From Ephemerocybe angulata (lineage: Eukaryota; Basidiomycota; Agaricomycetes; Agaricales; Psathyrellaceae): a DNA stretch of 64,000 nt. The stretch covers positions 1,674,001 to 1,738,000 of the forward strand of contig JAACJK010000001.1 in NCBI GenBank assembly GCA_013368325.1, in the 5' to 3' direction. The translations under genes were made by a program, and so were the position numbers. Under the pieces are notes generated by a model. That model made no database searches. It worked only from the letters and a program-made list of their open reading frames with translations, and was not told where the DNA came from. This document shows, in pieces, positions 45,760 to 58,376 of the stretch; within the stretch, counting starts at the first letter, position 1; every line of letters begins with the position of its first letter.

Positions 45760-46920
45760 ACAATGGCTTGAAGGGGGATACTATTACTATTATCAGTGGT
45801 ATGTGGCAATCATGCTGATGAGAAGCGCTGTAATGAGTACAAATGGGCTCAAAGTGCTGTAACAATCTAGTCTCGTCGCAAGACATACCTCCCCTGTGGG
45901 GAGGGTCTTGTCCTAAACTAGTCGATTAGCCGGGCAGTGTAACTTGTCAATACATGTAAACAAAGTTCCAGTTTGGGATGTGTGACAGCGAGTGACCGGC
46001 ACATTTGGTGCTCTTTCCTCCCAAACCATTCCTGAAGCACTACCGAGAGTTCCAAATGGCTTCAATGTTTGTGGAAGGATCCTCTGTACCTTATCTCTCG
46101 CAAACTCGAAGAAATGGACTCGCATCGTTAAAGAAAGCCAACGCCGGCGACTATGTTTGATAAGTGGCCGAAGCTGTCACATCGTGTCACAGCGCGGCAG
46201 ACGTCGGCAGCTGGCGACCACTACGTTTCGAATGTAATGAAAGTGTGATTCAATACAAAGTCGTTGATTCGGTATCGGTCCCTCCAGGAAGAGTGGATGG
46301 GAAGATAAGCATAAAAATTTTATGTAGAGGTGCACTTTTTCGAGGAGAATAGATGTCCCCACATAATCTAAATGGCCCGCTCACGCCAGCGTTCGCAAAA
46401 GTGGAATTACACTGCCCTACAAAAATCCTATGTTGGTATAAGCCCCTCTTCGCTAAGGCGTGAGAGGGTTTACTTAGTTGAGCCTAGTAACAATCTGTTT
46501 CTTCTCACCGAATACCTGGTGTTTGTGGTTCTGGGCCTGCTTGCTAAGTGATAGTCTTCCCGTCACTTTGTCAGACTTGTTCTCTGGCAGCACATTGGAG
46601 CTTGCCGTCGTTCCCATTGAGCGAATTCTTCCCAATGTCTTGAGCACTTTCATTGTGGCATGATTGTGCTCTGACCATCTGACGCAGGGTGAGGCAAATG
46701 GAGATAACAGGCGCCCAAATCTTGATTGTTATGACGCAAGCGACGTCTGGACAACGTCTGGAGCAGGAACCGAAGCACGGGCATCTAATCTCTCTGCGCT
46801 GATTGGGCGCGGGCTCGTTCTTCCAACTCTGTATGCTGCTTGCACTACACCGCCGTCTCATCCGCCCGGCTGCGTATCCGGTATCCTCACTCTTCTCCTT
46901 CAACCACCATCTATCTCTAC
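45760..46920. other. Intergenic, no gene seen
   Basis: Between the decayed epimerase and the AIF-type gene; short frames only, nothing recognised. Confidence 0.5.
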
Positions 46921-46925
46921 GCAGA

Positions 46926-49349
46926 ATGTCCAACACCAAGACGATTGCAGTCCTCGACGAGTCAGAGCTTCAAGATGGCCAGATGTATGTCCTAACAGTG
47001 GCCAGTCCCTGATGTTGTAGTAACAAAGTCAATCCAGGAAAGAAGTCGCTTTCGAGGATGGAAAGGTTCTCCTCTCTAAGCTGGGCGACAAGATACACGC
47101 TACCAGCGCATTTTGCACTCACTACGGCGCACCTTTGGCCAAGGGCGTTCTCACCGCCGACGGGCGCGTAGTCTGGTAAGCGACTGTGTTCTGCGTCGGC
47201 GAGTTGACCCTCTGATTTCTCATGTTCTGCGCAGTCCCTGGCACGGAGGTTTGTCGCCGCTACTTGGAAATCATTACCCAGTTCGTCAATCTGACATTCC
47301 ACTCTACAGCGTGCTTCAGCGTCTGCACAGGCGATATCGGTGAGGCTGGTCCCTCGCTACACGCCTGTCAGTTCTGATGTCGTCATAGAGGACGCCCCTG
47401 CCCCCACCGCCCTTCATTCGTTCAAGGCTCACGTCGCGGATGGCAAAATTCATGTTACTGCCAACGCTGCGAATACCACCAAGGCGAACATGTCTCGCCA
47501 GCCCAAGCTTCTTGCCAGTGGCACTGAAAGCTCTGGGCGAGGAGTCGTCATCATCGGCGGTGGCTCTGGAACTTTCCACGCCGTGGAAAGTTTGAGGGAG
47601 GTCAGTGATTGCTTCAGCCATTTAGCATTGCAAGGCTCAACTAACCTGCCTTCCAGCACGGGTACTCTGCACCTATTACCGTGCTCTCGAAGGAGACGCA
47701 TACCCCCATCGACAGGTGAGGACCTCTATGTTTACTCTGCATTCGTTATGATTGGTAACTGAAGTCGATGATACTTTTAGAACCAAGCTCAGTAAGGCTT
47801 TAATCGTTGATCCCGCCAAGATTGAATGGAGGAACGCGGCCGACCTCAAGATTAAATATGGAACTAACTTGCGCCTCGGCGTCGTAAGTTAACTCTAGAT
47901 ACAGTACCCTGATATCCACTGACACGGTGTTCTAGGAAGTCACTGGGGTCGATCTGAAGCAGAAATTCGTTACTATCGACGGAAGGGATACTTTACCTTA
48001 TGATAAACTCATTATTGCGCCAGGAGGGACACCTCGCAGACTCCCCATTGAAGGCGCCAATCTCGACAACGTCTTTACCTTCCGCGGTATCTTTGATTCG
48101 CAGAAAGTGGATAACGGCTCGTACCATTTATTAACTCTTATAGAATGTTAGGACTGACTCTCCCCCATCTCAGCCGCGAAGGAGGGCAAGCGCGCCGTCG
48201 TCATTGGAAGCTCGTTCATTAGCATGGAACTTGTAGCGGCCATGTCCAAGCGGAAGCTGGCATCCATCGACGTCATTGGCATGGAAGAGGTTCCTTTCCA
48301 GAATATCCTGGGCAAGGAAATCGGCGCTGCACTCCAGAAAGTCAGTAGCTTCCAATTGTGAGATTGGCTCCATTTTTTAACACCACACAGTACCACGAGA
48401 GCCAGGGAGTCAAGTTCCATATGCAAAGCAAGATCGACAAGATTGTCGCTGCGGAGAACTCCACACTCGCGAACGGCGTCGTTGTCACTGGCGAGACACT
48501 CCCTGCCGACTTTGTCATAATGGGCGTTGGTGTCGCCCCTGCGACCGAGTTCTTGAAAGGCAGTGGTCTCGAGATTGAGAAGGATGGAGGCATCAAGGTC
48601 AATGAATATCTGCGCGTCAAATCTGGGCCGGATACCCAGAACGTTTACGCTATTGGTACGTCCTTGTCCGAGCTTTCCTAGATGCTTAGGTCTGAGCAAG
48701 GACACAGGCGATGTTGCTATTTACCCGCAGCACACTGGGGGTGAAGTTCGTATTGAGCATTGGAATGTTGCTGGCAACCATGGTCGAGCCGTTGGATCCA
48801 CCATTTCTGGGAAGGAGCAGCCTTTCGTCAAAGTCCCCGTGTTTTGGAGTGCTCGTACGTTGTATTCCACTACGACATAAGTTCATCATTAACACCTGAC
48901 TTAGAGGGACAGCAGCTACGCTACTGCGGCGTTGGCCACCAGTACGACAGGATCATCGTCAAAGGTTCTCCAGAAGATTTGAAGGTAAGAATGGCTATGG
49001 ATTCGACTCGTAGAGGAAATGTGGCTAACGACTACCATTTTTCAGTTCGTCGCATACTACGTCAAGAACGATAAGATCGTCGCTGTTGCATCGTACGCTC
49101 GTCCACGGAATATTCCGACATACTGTGCCTGATTCTTCATTTCTTGTTCACAGAATGCAAAACGACCCAGTTGTGAGCAAAGCTTCGGAGCTGCTGCGCC
49201 TCGGTTTGATGCCAACTCCTCAAGAGGTAGAGGCTGGCAAGGTATGCGAACACCGTGCTTTGTAACAGCAGAGAGCTCATCCCTTGCATTGCCAGGACTT
49301 GCTAACCATCGACATCGCCACGTCCGCTGCCCTGGCAAAGGTGGAGTAA
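46926..49349 (+). CDS. AIF-type oxidoreductase with N-terminal Rieske domain
   Basis: Fifteen exons (46926..46984, 47038..47175, 47235..47248, 47310..47339, 47389..47600, 47657..47715, 47781..47883, 47936..48116, 48174..48340, 48391..48655, 48708..48854, 48905..48984, 49046..49092, 49154..49241, 49296..49349) give 547 residues. The Rieske [2Fe-2S] ligands are Cys46/His48 (FCTHYGAPL) and Cys66/His69 (CPWHGACF). An FAD-binding GxGxxG follows (VVIIGGGSGTFHAVESL), then the NAD site (RAVVIGSSFISMELVAAMSK) and NVYAIGDVA. This is the AIFM3-like architecture: a flavoprotein passing electrons between NAD(P)H and an iron-sulphur centre, linked in animals to cell death. Intron 48117..48173 begins GC instead of GT. 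Two exons are tiny (14 and 30 nt). The N-terminus shows no clear mitochondrial presequence. Confidence 0.93.
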
Positions 49350-49617
49350 GTTATACGTGGACATAAGAAGAAGGTTTAGCTTTAGCCGTAGCATATGTAC
49401 TTTTATTCTGGTTTGTGGATTCTATACCCTGGAAAAGAAGCCCGAGACGCGTATCCAACCGCATGACATTGCAAAGATAGGGGCCTTGTGTTGACGCGTT
49501 ATTTGGTGCCATCACGAGCAACGCGCCCGTAATTGTCGTTTTGGCGAAGCCTCTGTTGTCCTTAGCCGACTAGCGCGTCTCCTTCAACGAACTCTGCCTC
49601 CCCTCTCACTAGGTAAA

Positions 49618-52188
49618 ATGGACTTGGGGCCAACCTCACCAACAAAGCCTTCGTGGAAGGGCAAATCCAGGGCCGTGAACCAAGAGTTCGTCGACCTCAA
49701 TCCAACAATCACATATCGACACATACTCTCCCAAAATCTCGGGGTGAAGGACCCCCTCCGAGTCGTGGCACTCTGTGACAGTGACGCTTTCTATGCGGCA
49801 TGCGAAATGAACCGGTTACAGGTACCACCAGACACCCCACTGGTTGTGTTGCAGTGGGAGTCCCTGATTGCGGTCAACTATCCTGCCAGGAAGTACGGTA
49901 TTTCAAGGATGGACAAGAAGAAGGACGCGCTGAAGAGGTGTCCGCACTTGAAGGTCGTGCATGTTGCGACGTATAAGGAGGGAGAGGCGGAGCCTGGATA
50001 TTGGGATGACGTTGATACGAATACACACAAAGTGAGACCCTTTAGTACTTCAGTCTTGTCGGGGACCGGGTTTGACCTGCGCAGGTGTCCTTGGATTACT
50101 ATCGGAGAGAGAGTATGAAGATTGCAGCACTGTTTAGAGAAATGCTCCCCGGGTGTGAAGTCGGTACGGGCTCAAGCTGAGTGCTCGGTTCGCGTTTGCT
50201 AAGTCAGTTGGTCCCACAGAGAAGGCGTCCATCGACGAAGCGTTTATCGACTTTACGAAGCCAGTTAGGGACATTCTGCTCGAGAGGTACCCCTACCTTG
50301 CCACCGTTCCGGCCGACGCACCATATGGTATCGACAGTCCGCTGCCCCCGCCGCCTCCAGTAGACTGGGAAGGGAAAGGAACAGTCGTTCCCGTACACCC
50401 TCCACCGCCGCCTCCTGATCCGAAACCGTCATCGAAAGAGGAGGACTCTGAACGAGAGGGTGAAACGGAACCGCAATCGCCCGGAGCATCCACTTCAACG
50501 ACTCCGCTTCCAACTCTGGATACAGATTTGCATGGAGAGGAGGACGATACGACGACCTGGCATGATGTCGCACTGTCGATAGCATCTGAGTTGATGTTCA
50601 AAGCAAGGCAAGAGGTTCTGAAACAGCTCAACTACAGCACATCGGCGGTTAGTTGGACAAATTATGTGCGAAGTCTACATTCATATTGACTACACTTCCT
50701 AGGGCGTGGCGAGGAATAAGTTTCTCGCGAAACTCGCAGCTTCGTATCGGAAGCCCGATGGCCAAGTTTGTCAAATCCGGTTTGCGATAATTATGTCGTC
50801 GTCCCTGACTCCCAGCTTCGCAGAGTATATTGCGGAATGCTGCAATACCCAATTATCTCATTCCCATGCCATTTCAGAAGGTTAGCCACAACGATGAGGC
50901 TTAATTAACGTGGTTTCGTCAAGCTCATTTATCAACTTTTGTTTAGATTCGCTTCCTTGGTGGGAAACTGGGCAAAGCCTTTGCAGAGCAATACGATGTT
51001 TCTACAGTGGGCGATCTACTGTGTGTTTTATCTGTTCACGCACACTTGCCTCAGCTGACTGGAGTATCTCTAGGACGATTTCTCTCGGTGGGTTCGATCC
51101 AGCTTTAATGCGTGCCTACTCATAGCGAAGGACAGATGAAATGCAAAGCAAGTTCGGAGAAGAATCCGTGTGGGTGTACGAGATTTTGCGGTAAGCAAAT
51201 ACGATGAATGAGGTTTATATCCTCTAAAATGCAAGTTATTATCCTAGTGGTATCGATCGTAGTGAAGGTGCGCGCGCGTGTTCTTTGTAACCATCGAACA
51301 CAACCTAAGCAATCCCAAGTCAAGGATAAGGGCACGACTCTGACCAAGAGTATGCTCGCTTCCAAGAATTTGCCGAAGCCTATCACAAAAGCCTCAGAGG
51401 GATACCACTGGATACGAGTGCTGGCTGCCGAGTTGGCACTACGTCTAAATGATGCACGCAAGCTCTCACCTAACCTTTGGCCTAAAACCATTGTACTGCA
51501 CGCACGCAAAGGTGCGTATCGACCCTTCCCAGCTCGTACTCCACTTCATGCATATCTAGGTTACGAGCCTGGGAGGTCGAAGCAAGCACCTTTCCCCTTC
51601 ACGAAAGATGTCACGGTGGATTTCATTGCGGCTGCCGGGGGTAAGCTATGGAAAGAGCTGGTCGGGAACACTTCCACAATGAAAGTCTCAAGCGTGCAGC
51701 TGGCTTTCACGGGTATCGGTGTCTCCGAAGCTGGTCAGCAGACAATTGAGGGTTTCTTTGGGTCTAAACCACCGAGCAAACGGTCCCGAGACGATGTCAA
51801 GGAGCATCCAGGTGAAGCTAGAGCGCAAGAGGGCATCGATCGACCAGCTGAAGTATCCAAGGAGGACGTTGACAACCAGATGGAAGACCCCCAGGCACGT
51901 TCCAGAAGTGGGACCGATGAGTTATCGTACACCTGCCCCAGGTGTCAGAAGACTATACGCCCGAATGCAGCCTCGTCTACCACTGTGCAGACGGAAGAGG
52001 AATGCGAGACCGTTCTTACCGGTCTCAGACTTGAGCATGATGACTGGCACTTTGCTCAAGACCTTGTGCGGGAGGAGGCAACATCCAGTGGAAAGCGGAT
52101 TATTCCCGGCCAAACAACCCAGGGTAGCAAACCAAAAAAGCGACGCAAGGAGACGAAAGGGATCGAGAAATTCTTCACTCGAAAGTGA
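49618..52188 (+). CDS. RAD30: DNA polymerase eta (Y family, translesion)
   Basis: Ten exons (49618..50031, 50085..50163, 50220..50647, 50703..50765, 50824..50880, 50947..51020, 51074..51087, 51136..51190, 51248..51267, 51320..52188) give 690 residues. Catalytic acids are in LCDSDAFYAACE (about 52-62) and SIDEAFID (about 168-175). LIAVNYPARKYGISR, GVARNKFLAKLAASY, FLGGKLGKAF and MLASKNLPKP are eta hallmarks. The C-terminus has a PIP box for PCNA (QQTIEGFF, about 541), a ubiquitin-binding UBZ-type finger (TCPRCQK ... HDDWHFAQDL, about 605-650) and a second PIP-like KGIEKFFTRK at the very end. The enzyme copies past UV dimers in the nucleus. A Pro-rich, acidic insert of about 80 residues sits in the palm region after the SIDEAFID motif (PYGIDSPLPPPPPVDW). 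Exon 7 is only 14 nt and exon 9 only 20 nt. Confidence 0.95.
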
Positions 52189-52737
52189 TAAGTCTGGCTT
52201 ATTGTCGTAGGTCCGCTTCGTATTCCAGATAGTTTTGGTTTTGACAAGTGATTTCTGTGCAGCAATGCCGTTTCCTTTTCAGAGGTCATCCATTCCCAGG
52301 AGGTGGTTTGATGGTCGCCGTCCTTGTCGTCGCAACATGCCCAGGCAACATCCCAGGATCTTCCAAATCCCGTTCTTGGCGTCTAGTTAGAACTCCATCA
52401 GGCTGTTCCATCTGCATCATGACGAAAGGTCATGATAACACATCCGATACTTGCATACCGTTAGAGCAAACATGCGTAGACAGAGTTACAGCAAAAACAT
52501 TCGACAGTGAAATCATACTTTTTTAGTGTTGTACTTTCACCACCGTCTCCTTTCTTTTCGTTCTTTCGTTCCCTTTCTTCTCCTTTCCTTCTTTATCTTC
52601 GCTTTGGACAGGTTCCCTGGTCTGGTCTCTTGAGACCTAACATCTCTGCGCACAGGCGGCCAGTTTCCTAGTTTCAACCCTCTTCGCAGCGATTACCCAC
52701 AGCGTAGCCTGTGCTGGACATCCTCTGGTCAGCGAAA
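52189..52737. other. Intergenic between polymerase eta and receptor genes
   Basis: About 550 bp, with a long pyrimidine-rich tract (tttcttttcgttctttcgtt, 52545-52600) upstream of the receptor start, a common feature of fungal promoters. Confidence 0.5.
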
Positions 52738-54864
52738 ATGGTCGAAGCTACTTTTATTCCCTTCCCCGAGAGTGTTATGGTGGGAGCCACGGTAAGCTAT
52801 AACCACTCTAGATCGGAGGTGACACTAACGAATCTTAAAGGTGGTGAATGGCTTTGCCATCCTCTGCACATTAGCGTTGGTTTCTGTTGCTTTGAGGGTC
52901 TCGTGGCTTGGTATTCGGTGGTTCATCAAGAAAGATGGCGAGCAGCCTCAAGAATATGTTTTCTTCAACACGCAGTTGGGCAACTACGCTGCTTGCCTCT
53001 TGGGGGCCATGGCTTTCAATACGGGGGCTGGGATCATGGCTCTTCCTTGGCTGATTGGCAGGGGCATCACACTGGGTGCGCAACCCTGATTGTCATCTCG
53101 CATTCTGTCTCATCGTAAAATATTTTTCTAGGCACCGCATGTACCGCTCAAGGTATGTCTTTCGACCCGACGAGTCCGGTGGCGAAAGTGATTAACAATT
53201 GGACCTTTTTAGCATTCTTGAACCAAGTCGGAACATGGGCTGCCGGCTTTTTCACAGTGATGATTGCGGTCCACACCTTCATCTCCCTTGTCTTGAAGCG
53301 AAAGCAATCTCTGCTGGTCTCTCGCAGTCTGATGGCTATTGGTTGGATTATGTCGTGCATGATGGGTGAGAGCTGCCTTCTAGTCACATAATAGGAATAT
53401 TGGCTGATTTGGCTACAGCTGCACTCCCACTCCTGGTGCCGCACCCCAGCGGTGAGATATATGGCGCCGATGGGCTTATGTGTGGGTTTCGGAGTGTCTA
53501 TGCCCAATATCGATTTTTCTTGCACATTTTGCCGGTAAGCCTGCTCTCATGCCCCAATCACGAAAATAATGCCTATTGTCGGCCTTAGATATTGGTTGCA
53601 TCTGTGCTCTCCGCGGTGCTTTACTCTATCGTCTTCTTGGTCCTGCGAGGCACTCTCAAAATCCACGGAGGTATCCGCCTTACACTCGACCCAAACTCAA
53701 GATGGAGTCGCAACGTAGAAGATGACACCTACAACCGGTTTATCGCTCGTGTCGCTCGAAGCATGGTGTGGTGCGTAAGATCGATATGGTTGTAACCTAG
53801 GCCGTTCACTGATGTTTTTCTCTCAGGTATCCAGTTGGTATGTTTTTGAATGATTGAACGTAATTGAAAAAAGATGCTAACCGTGACTTATCAGCATATG
53901 TTGCGCTTTTGGTGCCGTATTCCATCACCAGGCTCCTTGAGCTTTCCGGTTTCCTGGTTCCATTCCAAGCACTGGTGTTCGCTTGTGCTTGCTGGTTTAT
54001 GCTTGGTACGTCTTTCCCATCAGGAAACTGGGGAGTGAAAGTTAAATTGACTGATCTCGGATACAAGGTGTTGTGGATGCTGCACTTTTGTACAACACAT
54101 TCCGTGTTCTCGGGCCAGCTTTCGATGCTCGATCACAGGCAGCGACTACCCGAAAAGATCTCGAGTCTTGGGGTCCTTCAGCCTACCTTGAAAAGAATCA
54201 GCCTTCCAACTTCAATGGGGGCTCAAGGGCGCCTATCACAAGGCAGAAGGCACCTAGGTTCCATATGCCTATGCCCAGCTACTCCAGCATTGAGAGCCTG
54301 GGGTCCGAGAAGGGTCTTCTTTCTTCCAGCAGCGCTATGAGCAATCAGAAGCTGTCGTACGGCGCAACCGCGTACAGCCAAGACGTCAGGATTTCAAATC
54401 CCAAGCGTAGTATGGACAAGGCAGAGGCGCTTGCTCACTCACATTCGCCGAGGAGCTCGATCTCGGAGTCGTACCCTTATCCTCGACATGTCAGATCCCC
54501 TTCGTTCGCCCCGATGCCCATGTCCGCTGATGGTCGAGTCGAACGCAATCAATCGGCTAGCTCTCGGAACACCGCCTCCGCGTGTGGGTCAGGCTCGAGT
54601 CCATTTCGAGAGCTGAGGAGATCGTTGTCCTTGGCGTCAGCGAACCTCTACTCCCAAGCTACGCAGAGATTGCCTCCTCGGCAATTGGCTCTACTCGCAT
54701 CTCGCTCATCACCGTCGAATTCGCCAAGAGCATCTCCCACTAGTAGCAGAGAGGGCAGCCCGACACAAAGGCCCGACATGCTTCAGTCGAGCAGAGAAGA
54801 TGCACTCTTCGCCGATCCTCGAACTCCGCCGAGTCCTCCGAGTGCGATTTCTAGGTTACGGTGA
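52738..54864 (+). CDS. Seven-helix receptor, Git3/cAMP-receptor-like
   Basis: Nine exons (52738..52791, 52841..53075, 53132..53152, 53213..53365, 53419..53534, 53589..53770, 53827..53837, 53895..54005, 54068..54864) give 559 residues. Seven hydrophobic segments can be followed: VNGFAILCTLALVSVALRV, YAACLLGAMAFNTGAGIMAL, TWAAGFFTVMIAVHTFISLV, MAIGWIMSCMMAAALPLLV, ILVASVLSAVLYSIVFLVL, YPVAYVALLVPYSITRLL and FACACWFMLGVVDAALLY. A Ser/Pro/Arg-rich cytosolic tail of about 250 residues follows. The pattern fits the glucose-sensing Git3/cAR-like GPCRs of basidiomycetes, which signal through G proteins at the plasma membrane; the ligand cannot be told. The seventh exon has only 11 nt. An in-frame GTG at 52711 is upstream but the ATG at 52738 is the natural start. 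Confidence 0.85.
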
Positions 54865-55313
54865 AGGGGCGAGGCGCGGATTCTTTCTGTTTGTGACTGA
54901 CGGCATTCGTTCTTTCCTTCCCATCGTTCGTTCTTCGGATATTCTATGTAGTTATAGGTACACTCCCTGCCTCTTCATCCTCTTGCACACGTTCATTTAC
55001 CATGTTGCATTCTTTTCATTGCTGACTTCCTTTCCCGTCATATGTCGAACAGCTAGCCCTGTTCCACAATTGTTTTAGTATCATTATTCAATTCGGATTT
55101 GCTAAGAGGACCATACCTTGCTTTCCTGACGACTTCCATACGATTTAGCTTAGAAATGTGTCGAAGTGAGCCAAAAGCGGCGAAGTCAAGACAAGCGCCC
55201 GCGGCGGGATGATCGCGTGCACATGACTTTTTACAATGTCAGCGATCAACTGCAGCCGACTGCAGTCGGTGAGACGCGCTCATGATTCTGAACCACCATC
55301 TACTATCGCCATA

Positions 55314-56327
55314 ATGTCACACTTCTCTCGATACATCGACAGGTCGGTCAAGCTGGTATCCGAGAGCCTAACCAATAGTATGTACTCTCACAAACCTCGC
55401 CCAACCGCATCCTAACCGCCGGTATTTGATTCGTGCAAACTCAGTGATACTTATGAGAGGAGCGGATGCGCCTTCCCGCGCCCCACGAACGCTTTGGACC
55501 TTTAACTCGAAGGAGGATATCAGCCAGTACACGACGGGCTCCGACATGGACATTGGCGGGAACTCGACGGTGAACCTTGACTTGGACGAAAATCCCAAAC
55601 ACAATGCGAAGATTGGGAGGAAGGCGACGGGGGTGTTCTGGGGGGAGATGCGCTTGGACGTGCGGCCGGGGTATGAGCACAAGATGCGGGGAGGGTATGC
55701 CGGGTTCCGGAATAAAGTGCGTGTTCATTGCTTCGGCGGTTAGAGAGTGAACTCAATGTTTCCCTGACAGAACAGACCCACTGTGTTTGGTGACTTAATG
55801 GACGACGCATCACTCCACGAGTATCTTGCACTCCGGCTACGTCTCGGTGGGGACCCGCGAACGCGCAACTCGTACTACGTCAATATACAAGTAGACAGTG
55901 CCTTTAATACTGACCTCTGGCAGCACCGGCTCTACTTCCGGCGGCAGGATAGTGAATGGGAAGATATCTTCGTAGGTTCTTTCAGTTTAGCATTTGAAAC
56001 TAGCTAACGACTTAACCGTCGCCTGAAGATACCCTTCAAGAACTTCGTACGAACGGATTATGGGCAAATGTCGGAGAAGCAGCTTAAGATGGTGCGAGAA
56101 CGGGTGAAAACCATTGGTATATCGATGTTGGGAGGTAACAGCGGCGTTGCTGGGAAGTACGAGCTTGGGATCGACTCTATTCGCCTGGTAAACGAGGAGG
56201 ACGTTACACACGAGCCGTTGATACCCACAAGTGAGTCACTTGAGGATCTCGTCTGCCTTATATGCTCGAACTGACCTTGTTACCAGAAGAGAAGGAGGCG
56301 GAACTCAACGAGAAGGAGTCATCATGA
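55314..56327 (+). CDS. CIA30 family complex I assembly factor
   Basis: Exons 55314..55377, 55445..55716, 55771..55971, 56029..56230 and 56290..56327 give 258 residues. The body matches the CIA30/NDUFAF1 domain: TLWTFNSKEDISQYTTGSDM, GGNSTVNLDLDENP, GVFWGEMRLDVRP, GYAGFRNKNRPTVFGDLMDD, HEYLALRLR, IPFKNFVRTDYG and the late GISMLGGNSGVAGKYELGID. The family helps assemble mitochondrial NADH:ubiquinone oxidoreductase. The N-terminus (MSHFSRYIDRSVKLVSESL) is basic and could be an import signal. The last junction (AG at 56289) is the only one in phase with the Glu/Lys-rich end; its exact position is less sure. Convergent with the Ras gene, whose stop is about 370 bp away. Confidence 0.9.
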
Positions 56328-56700
56328 TGTTGCAGAACTGGGTATCTCCCAAATTCATGTGTGTTCTAAAGTATCCAAAAATAATATACACAGTTCCTTA
56401 ATATCCGCAAGTTCAATTACAAGTGCTTTCGGATGTCACAAAATAACGTTGGCAGTTCTGGGTAAAGAGCTAGAAAAAGGTATGAAGAGTCTAAGTGATC
56501 ATAGGGTTTGCAAAGGTGGCTGCAAATGGATTACATCTTTGGCGGAGGATGACGAAAGAGAGCGAGCGACGAAAGCGAGGGAATGATAAAGCATGTGTGG
56601 GATATGAAAGGGGGTGGGAAATAGGAAAGAAATCGAATAGCAAGGGGGTAATCGAGGGTGAAGCATAGTGGGGAAAGGTGGAGGGAGAAGAGAGGGAGAA

Positions 56701-57704
56701 TCAGAGTACGACACAACCCGCGCAGCAGCCAGCGGCTTCGTCGCCGTGGTGTCGGTCCTGGCCAGCGTACGCGCCTGCAGGTCCCCCGCCGCCGTTACCC
56801 GCAATGCCAGCCTTTTGTGTCTGAAAGGTACAATTGAATGCCATCAACATCTGTCAAGGGTAGCATGCAGTCCATTGATACCCTTACCTGGTTGTACTTG
56901 CGAATCTCCCTGACGAGATTACTGAAAGCCTCGTCGACGTTGATCCTCTGCTTGGCAGAGGTCTCGATGAACTTGCAGCCGAAGTGCTTGGCGAGGTCAC
57001 GGCCCTCTATATCCAAGGAAGTTAATTTAGCTTTCGCGAATGGTGAAAAGGCGGGGGATGGGGGTCGCACCGTTCATGCCGACCTGGCGCTCATACTCGA
57101 GATCACACTTGTTCGCCACGACGATGACCGGGAAAGAGTCTTGGTCCTTGACCCGGAGGATTTGTTGGTGGAAGATGCTGATTTCTTCGAAGGAGTTTCG
57201 GGACGTGATGGAGTAGACCAGAAGGAAGCCCTCGCCAGTTCGCATGTACTGCTCCCGCATGGCGCTGCACAAGGACAGGGGGATTAGTCAAATCACAGTA
57301 GGGCTGGGAGAACAACGCACCCATATTCCTCCTGGCCAGCCGTGTCGAGGACGTCGAGGAGGGCAACCTCGTCGTCAATGACGCACTGCTTCCGGTACGA
57401 ATCTTAAGACGAAAGGTTAGTAGGAATCCTTGGTGTGCAATATCAGTAGATAACACACCCTCGATGGTCGGGTCGTACTCGTCGACGAAGTGGGATTGGA
57501 TGAATTGGATAGTCAGAGCGGACTTTCCAACACCTTATCACCAGCCATTAGAGTCTTCACTAGTGCATCTGGGCGGATTCCATACCTCCTCCACCGACCA
57601 CAACCAACTTGTACTCCCTCAAGAATTGAGCCTATGAGCGAAAGCAAGGGGTTAGTCGCTGCGCCCGACGATCCGGGGAAGTTCCCACACACCCTAGCGG
57701 CCAT
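56701..57704 (-). CDS. ras1: Ras GTPase
   Basis: Seven exons (57693..57704, 57586..57631, 57459..57533, 57321..57402, 57071..57264, 56888..57006, 56701..56820) give 215 residues. The P-loop GGGGVGKS is at 17-24. The effector region [15 protein letters not shown], switch [23 protein letters not shown] and ETSAKQR are all present, identifying true Ras rather than Rap or Rho. The Gly/His-rich hypervariable tail ends CCAGCVVL: a CAAX box with two upstream Cys for palmitoylation. The terminal Leu favours geranylgeranyl rather than farnesyl transfer. The first coding exon is 12 nt (MAAR). Ras drives growth, mating and cAMP signalling at membranes; the Git3-like receptor gene is 3 kb away, though nothing shows a direct link. 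Confidence 0.96.
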
Positions 57705-58376
57705 TGTTCAGACAGATATTCAGAAAACGGGGCAGGGAGAAAGGAGAAGATGCAAGGGGACGTCGAGTGAACGGCGGCGGGAAGAAATGGAGGGAACAGG
57801 GGAGGGTGGGGACCGTGTGGGACTGCCAACGAGAACGATATTCGGGCGATATAACGCTGATGCCGAACAAGCACGCGTAAACAACAGCCCGTGTCAATGC
57901 CCTTATTCCCTTCTCCTTTCCTGTCAATTGAGCGGGTCCTCGCACTGCCTTGCGTCCTACTAGGACAGGCGTCCAGTCAGTACACACTTCTACCACCCCG
58001 CTTTCGAAAAATTTGGCGCTCTTCCGACGCAAAAGTGCTCCCACCGGTGATCGTTCTCGGTGGCCACGAGGACAGAACCGATCACGACATCAGCATCTGC
58101 GAACGTTCGCACTAGGCTCCAGCCTGCTCCAGCTCTTCAGGAGTACAGAGAACGTCGGATCACAAAAGCACTTAGCAGAAGTCCTTGTCGATACTTCCAA
58201 TCCCTAGGACGCATGTCCGCCCCACCCGCCATGCCTGCACAGGTCTTGGGAGGACGCCACTTTGGTATACTTGTATTTGATACCATGATCCTACACCTTC
58301 GCCATACGATAACGATCCAGATTCTATATCCTACAGCATGGGAATGTCAAAGGACCCACGAGACGAACCTTCAGGC
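57705..58376. other. Ras upstream region, no gene seen
   Basis: 5' region of the Ras gene and 3' region of the MYND gene; pyrimidine-rich stretches on the minus strand near 57740-57800, short frames only. Confidence 0.5.
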
